Part shown: one piece after another, positions 55,801 to 61,800 of the stretch
How the letters are laid out: each line of letters starts with the position of its first letter
Position numbering within the stretch: the stretch's first letter is position 1
NCBI GenBank assembly: GCA_963971305.1
Contig: OZ020311.1
Location: 3,596,001 to 3,660,000 of the forward strand
DNA from: Arcuatula senhousia
Taxonomy: Eukaryota > Mollusca > Bivalvia > Mytilida > Mytilidae
Direction: 5' to 3'
DNA length: 64,000 nt
Made by a program: the position numbers and the translations under genes
The notes under the pieces: generated by a model
What the model was told of the DNA's origin: nothing
Database searches by the model: none
Seen by the model: the letters and a program-made list of their open reading frames with translations, nothing else

Positions 55801-58800
55801 CTGTGTTAGTTCTGATAACTACGATGTGTGTAGGGCTCGTGACAAACGCCCTTGCTGTGTACAAAGCATCTACACAAGACTTTTGGAGGAACCTCACATA
55901 TATACAGTTCTGTATGGCAGGAATAGTCACATGCAGTATATTGATTCCTATGCAGATCATAAGAATAGCGCTAGTATTTGCCGAGTCTCCATTCATAGAC
56001 CTTTGCTACTACCATCACCTTATTCACCTCCTGGTCAAAGCCTGTACATACGTGAGCATCATCATGGCCGTCTATCAACGATTAGCCAAGTGGCAAACAT
56101 GTGACTGTGAGAAAACACCAGTAACCGTACCACAAGTATTATCAACCTTCTCATGGATAATGTTACTGCCTCTAGCTACGTACGTCGTCTACACGGAAGA
56201 GACTGGTGATTATCCCATTTCAATTTTTTCAGCAGATTGTTTATCCATACGCGAGAATACAGTACACATCACTGAAGAAATTGGAAATTATTTCTTCTTG
56301 ACTGTATTCATAACAAGCTTTGGACTTCATCTGGTCTATGTTCATAGAATATGGATGAAAAATCATAACAGACTTACTCGAGTTCACAATCATCCCAATG
56401 TTCAAACAAATGCTTTGGAAATGCACGACATGTCAAGAGGAGCGACAGTGCTAACACCGAACGAGAAAAAAACTTCAAAGTCAAAAGCAGACGGCAAAGA
56501 CCTCCAGGCATCTGCAACATCACTTCAGGCACATGCAAAAGGCCATCTATGTGATGTCTCCTCCAAATCCTCTCCAATCTCGAATAAGAGCTGTACCTCA
56601 TTGTACCAAAAGAAAGTTCCAAGACCGCCAACTCGATCTGAGATGCCTCTTTCAGAATTTGAAATGCATCTATTCAATTCAAAAAAGACTGACAATACCA
56701 AAATAGATTTGACCTCTCCTTCACTGAAGACAACGTCGCTATTTGAAAACATCTACAATAAGGACAGAGAGCTCTTTACGGAACAAGCAACACAGTTTGG
56801 AGATAAAAAAAGGCAAACTGTTACCCAACTGCAAAATCTTCTTCGTACCAGTACCAGTTCAAATCACGAATCAACTACAACATCTGGTCGAACTGTTTCT
56901 ACCTTTAAAGATTCTAGCATAACTGACACTAGCACAAACGAAGAAAAATTAGTCAATGAAGAAAAAAACAACAAAGACAATTGCAGGACAGTTTCATGTT
57001 CTGATGTGTCTCTCACAACATCTAATGTCCATTCTAGCAATATCTCAGAAATAGCCGGAGCAACATCTGACAAAACATTATCAAGGAAACCCAAGCTGTC
57101 AGAATGCAAATCTGGCAGTAAGGGATCATATTTAAGTCAATGTTCTTCAGAAATGGATGAAAATGTGTTAAAATTACATCCAACTCCTCATAGGAAAATA
57201 AGTCGTTCTGAGAGCAAGGGTTCTACTAGAAGTCAACAATCAACAGAAACTGACGAGACAACGAAATTAAACCCATTACGTCATACGAGGGTTAATCCAG
57301 GTAATGTTAGACTTCACTCACAAGAAGATCTGAAGGCAAAATTAGAAACTTTGACCATGCCTAAAAAGTCGTCAAAAAAGAAGAAAAAGAAAGGAAAAAA
57401 AATACTGGAAAAACAATTGTCTAAAGATAGCATAGGGGCCTTTTCTATGACATCAACTGTTTCTGTTGACAGTGTCTGCGTTAATGAAAACTGTCATGGA
57501 GATACGATAAGTGTGTCATCTTCCTACAAATATAACTCACGAAGTATCGACAGTTTCTTGGATGAGGGACTGACGAATATTTTAGAACAACCTGAACAAG
57601 AAGAAATCCTGATCAAAATTTGTACAGAACATGACAACTCACCTGCAAGGATAAGTGTATCTCAACTGGAGCAAGGAGATGGAACTCTTAACTACCTTGA
57701 GATGCCGGAGATGAGGTTCAGAAGCAATACTGGAGATATCAAACTGTCCAGCATGCTACAGGTCAATGAAGACGATTTCAGACATAGAGCCCAGAGCGAT
57801 CTGACAGAAGATAAGCAGAAGAGACTATTAGAGACCAAAAAATTCCAAAGTATTAGAAATCGGAAAATTTGCAAGACCGGCTCTGATGAGTTGAGTTATT
57901 ATTCTGACAGCAGTGCTGGGGAAAATGCCGAAAACAACGATGGAAATGTAAACATTGCATTACCAGTCGAAAACAATGCAGGAGGATCAATGGAAAGCAT
58001 TGATTTGAAACCGATTGATACAGAAAAGTCAACCACAACTTCAGGTTCTGAAGTTCGTAAAATTTCACTGTCCAAGGGAATCCTTAAGAATCCAAAGTTT
58101 ACCAATGGTACTACACAGACGGATACAGATGACTTGAAAAACAAAGAACAGACACAAATTACTAATGAAACATACCCAGTAATTCACATAATAAGGCCAA
58201 GCAAACCTGACTCAGGAAACTATAACATATCTAAAAAACTCAGTACGCCAGTAAGAAGCCAGAATATAAATACAACAGCTAGAGTCTCCACTGTGCAAAG
58301 ACCAAACTTTTTAAGAGTTGATTCTATTCCCGGAAATCATAGGCCTAACGCTACCTGTAATTGTAGTAACAGACACGTCAATTTAGTACAAGCACTTCTG
58401 ACTTGCTTAGTTGAACTTATGACATTTTTAGCATTCTACCTGCCGACGATTGTTGTGACCTACTTATTGGACAGTCTAAATTATGACACTAAGATGGAAG
58501 TTTTGATAGCTGCTAGAAGCATTGAATACTTGTATTATATGTTCGTACCAAAAATTTACAAATTTAATGAAAAACAATCTTGAGATAAAATAATATTGTA
58601 AGATTTGTATGAACAAGAAAAGTTTTGTAAAAAAAAATAAGAGTGAAAAAACTTGACACTATTCAAAAGGTGTAGTTTTGTTTATGTTTGTAGTACTATA
58701 TCTCAAAGTGTGCTTCCCTTCAATTTTAAAATTTCATTGTAATAAGATAATTAAATTGTTTTCCCAAATTGGACATTTTTCAATGCCATCCACATAACTT

Positions 58801-61800
58801 TTTTATATATATTTCAAGTACTGTGTTATCATTATTACTTGTTTGGTATCAATTTTCATGGTAATCATGGGTAGCCATAACTCACAAAATTTGATACCCA
58901 GCAAAAAGAAAATACAACAATGATCTGTATGTTGCAGACTTTAAGATTCCACACAGTTGTCCTTTTTCATCAAACAACGAAAATTCATACCCACAAAAAT
59001 AAATAAATTCACAGTAACTATCAATTATGGACTTTTAAGAAAGTCAGTACACAAAGGAATCGACCTAGTAAAATGATATTAACTGAGGTCAAAGTCCAAA
59101 GTTAATATCATTTTATGGGTCCATAGAATGTGTATTGACTTTGTTAAAAGTCTATTACTGTTTTATAACATATAAATCCTATATGCTTAAAATAAGATTA
59201 TATAGCGGAAACTTATGATAGAATATAAATGAATTTTTTAATACAATCATAACTATTATCCAGCTTGACGGAACACTTCAACGTCCCAGAAACATCCATA
59301 TTTTTCTCATTGCCTAAAATAACCCATACAGTGTCAGTCAGACAGGTGGTGACAAAATATTATCTCCCTTGTAAATAATTTGTATGTCTAACTGATCCGA
59401 AAAACACATCATTTTGAATGACGCGGTGAGCTGAAATAACCAACTTAATCTTTTGATTAATAAAAAGTAGGTCATGGTTTTTTTCAAGTTTGGGTACAAT
59501 TGAATGGACAAAATATTGATCTTTTTTCTTAGTTAGGATGTTTTACGCATAGAATAATAATTTGTGACAAAAAAAGGAATTTATTATCTCTAAGGAATAA
59601 CCAGAACTCTATAAAGGTGATAAACATGTTGAATTTAAAAAATAATGGTAAGTGCGACGGGTTACATACTTTGACAGATGACGACCAATCTTATGCTTGT
59701 TTTGTTGACAAAATTTTAAGGAAATCGGAGAAAAATGTTTTTTTTGTCACAAGCAAGTCTAAAACGTTGCTAAGCAAATGAAGGGAGACGATTACAGTTT
59801 TACAAATCGAACAAACCTCACTTAATAGACCTCCCCCTTCTAAAACGTCATTTTACATTAGCTTATTATCATTTTATTATAAAGACATGCATTATATTAA
59901 TAAAAAGTGAATTTTAAACAGTTTCACCAGTTAAGGCCTTATATATTGCAGAATTAAAGAAAAAATATTTTAGGAAGTCGAGTAGACCATTGCTATTTTT
60001 AGCTGGGTATGAGATACTCTCAATGTTTATTTATTTTATGAATGAAATTTCTATATTTAGAAAGGGGGATTCACAAATAACTTATGAAATTAGCACAACT
60101 TTGACAATCATTTTTATCAATTCCGCTATAGCGACGGGTTCAGGATTTTTTTATCAGAAAGAATGGAGTCTTATCTGTTGGATATATTTTTTTCAGATTT
60201 TTATGAGCATGATGTTTTATTTGTCACAAAGGAAATCAGACCCCATAATATCACTTAACATGAGAAATGTGCTCTTTTCACGCTGCAAAATTAATAAACC
60301 AAGGCAAATTCGGTGTTGTTTACTTTCATTTTACATATTTTTTATCACAATTTATTTTAAAAGTTGCTCTAATAAACTTTTTAATGCCCATAGTTACTAC
60401 GTAAACATGTCGAATCAAATTCTACCTTATTTACTGAAGAGCGCATATTCTTTTGTCTCGTTCTGACCACCTTTCTGACTGGTGTTGCACATGTTGCATG
60501 GGCGTAAAACACCAACTGACTCAATCATTTACTTTTTAAAAAATCTCAATACCATTCATCTCCTTTACATTTCTTTATGATCTATTTTTAGTAACATAGC
60601 TTCAATATACATATAAATAGTAACATAACGTCAATATATGTATAAATAGTAACAATATGATTTATATTTTAAAAGAGCTCTATTAGTTTCAGCCAATGAA
60701 ATTCAATAAATTTTTGACCATATGTAATATTCCTAAATATTGTCTGTAATGATTGACAAACTTTTTGATTCCAGTATGAAATGAATTGTAATAGTTATCT
60801 CTCTTGGTTTTATTTATTTATTTTTGTATTTTGGACTTTGTGTTCTGATTATTCCTCTCTTCTTTTACAACTCCTTAACAAAAAGTGATAAATAACAATG
60901 TGATGTGCAAATTAAATTTGGCAGTGCGATATGATCAACTACTTATCATGACAAACAATTCTACAAAATTTCATAAAAATCTGTTGAGCGGTCTCAGAGG
61001 AGTTGTGCTCACAAAAGCGTGACAGATGCACGGAAGCACGAAGACCATCACTATGTCCCTCCGTCACGTTGCGGCGGGGGACAATTAATGTGTATGAAAA
61101 CATCACTGAAGTGTAGTCACAATGACATAGAACTTCTTTACTGTATCTTCTCTTAGCTATTTTAAATGAACCATTGTTCGGCATATCACTTTGTTTTTAC
61201 ACAATAAAAATCCATCACAAAGTCAAAATGGCCAGATTTTGAAAAACAGGAAGTAGGTGAGCAACAGACCTGAAATCCAGCTAAAACTATATGTATCTAC
61301 TTCAAGTTGCTGAGAAAACATTACTGTTACAAAAAAAATGTAACCTTCCTGCATGCCCACTGGATTTTTCTCTAAAATTCTACCAACAGTCCAACGAAAC
61401 ATCTATTTTTAGGAAACGAAGAAAGGCAATGAAAATAAATCAAAATTACAACAAAGTTCCAGACAATAACTTTTGCTAGGCCTGACATGTGTTTAGTCTA
61501 TTCAAGACTCATCAGAGGTGCTCTACCAAACTTTGGAAATATGAATTTGAAGAGCATAGAACAATAAGCCAAAAATGCTGAACTGGAAACCAGATATTGA
61601 CTATGATCAACCTTTGTCTGGAGTAGGGAGAACCTTTAAATAATTACTCTATTTTATTGAGCAGACTGTTCATGGGTCAATTATTTCTGGCTTCTTTGTT
61701 TAAATATTACCAAAAAAATCTTGTGAATAAAATAGAGTTAATAATGATTCCACGGTTTTTCTTACTTTAATAGCACTGAAGCTATGTACATCGTCCACGG

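Noticed and set aside
55763..58144. Several minus-strand frames of 60-85 codons across the receptor gene
   Set aside because: They are antisense shadows of the 972-codon receptor frame.
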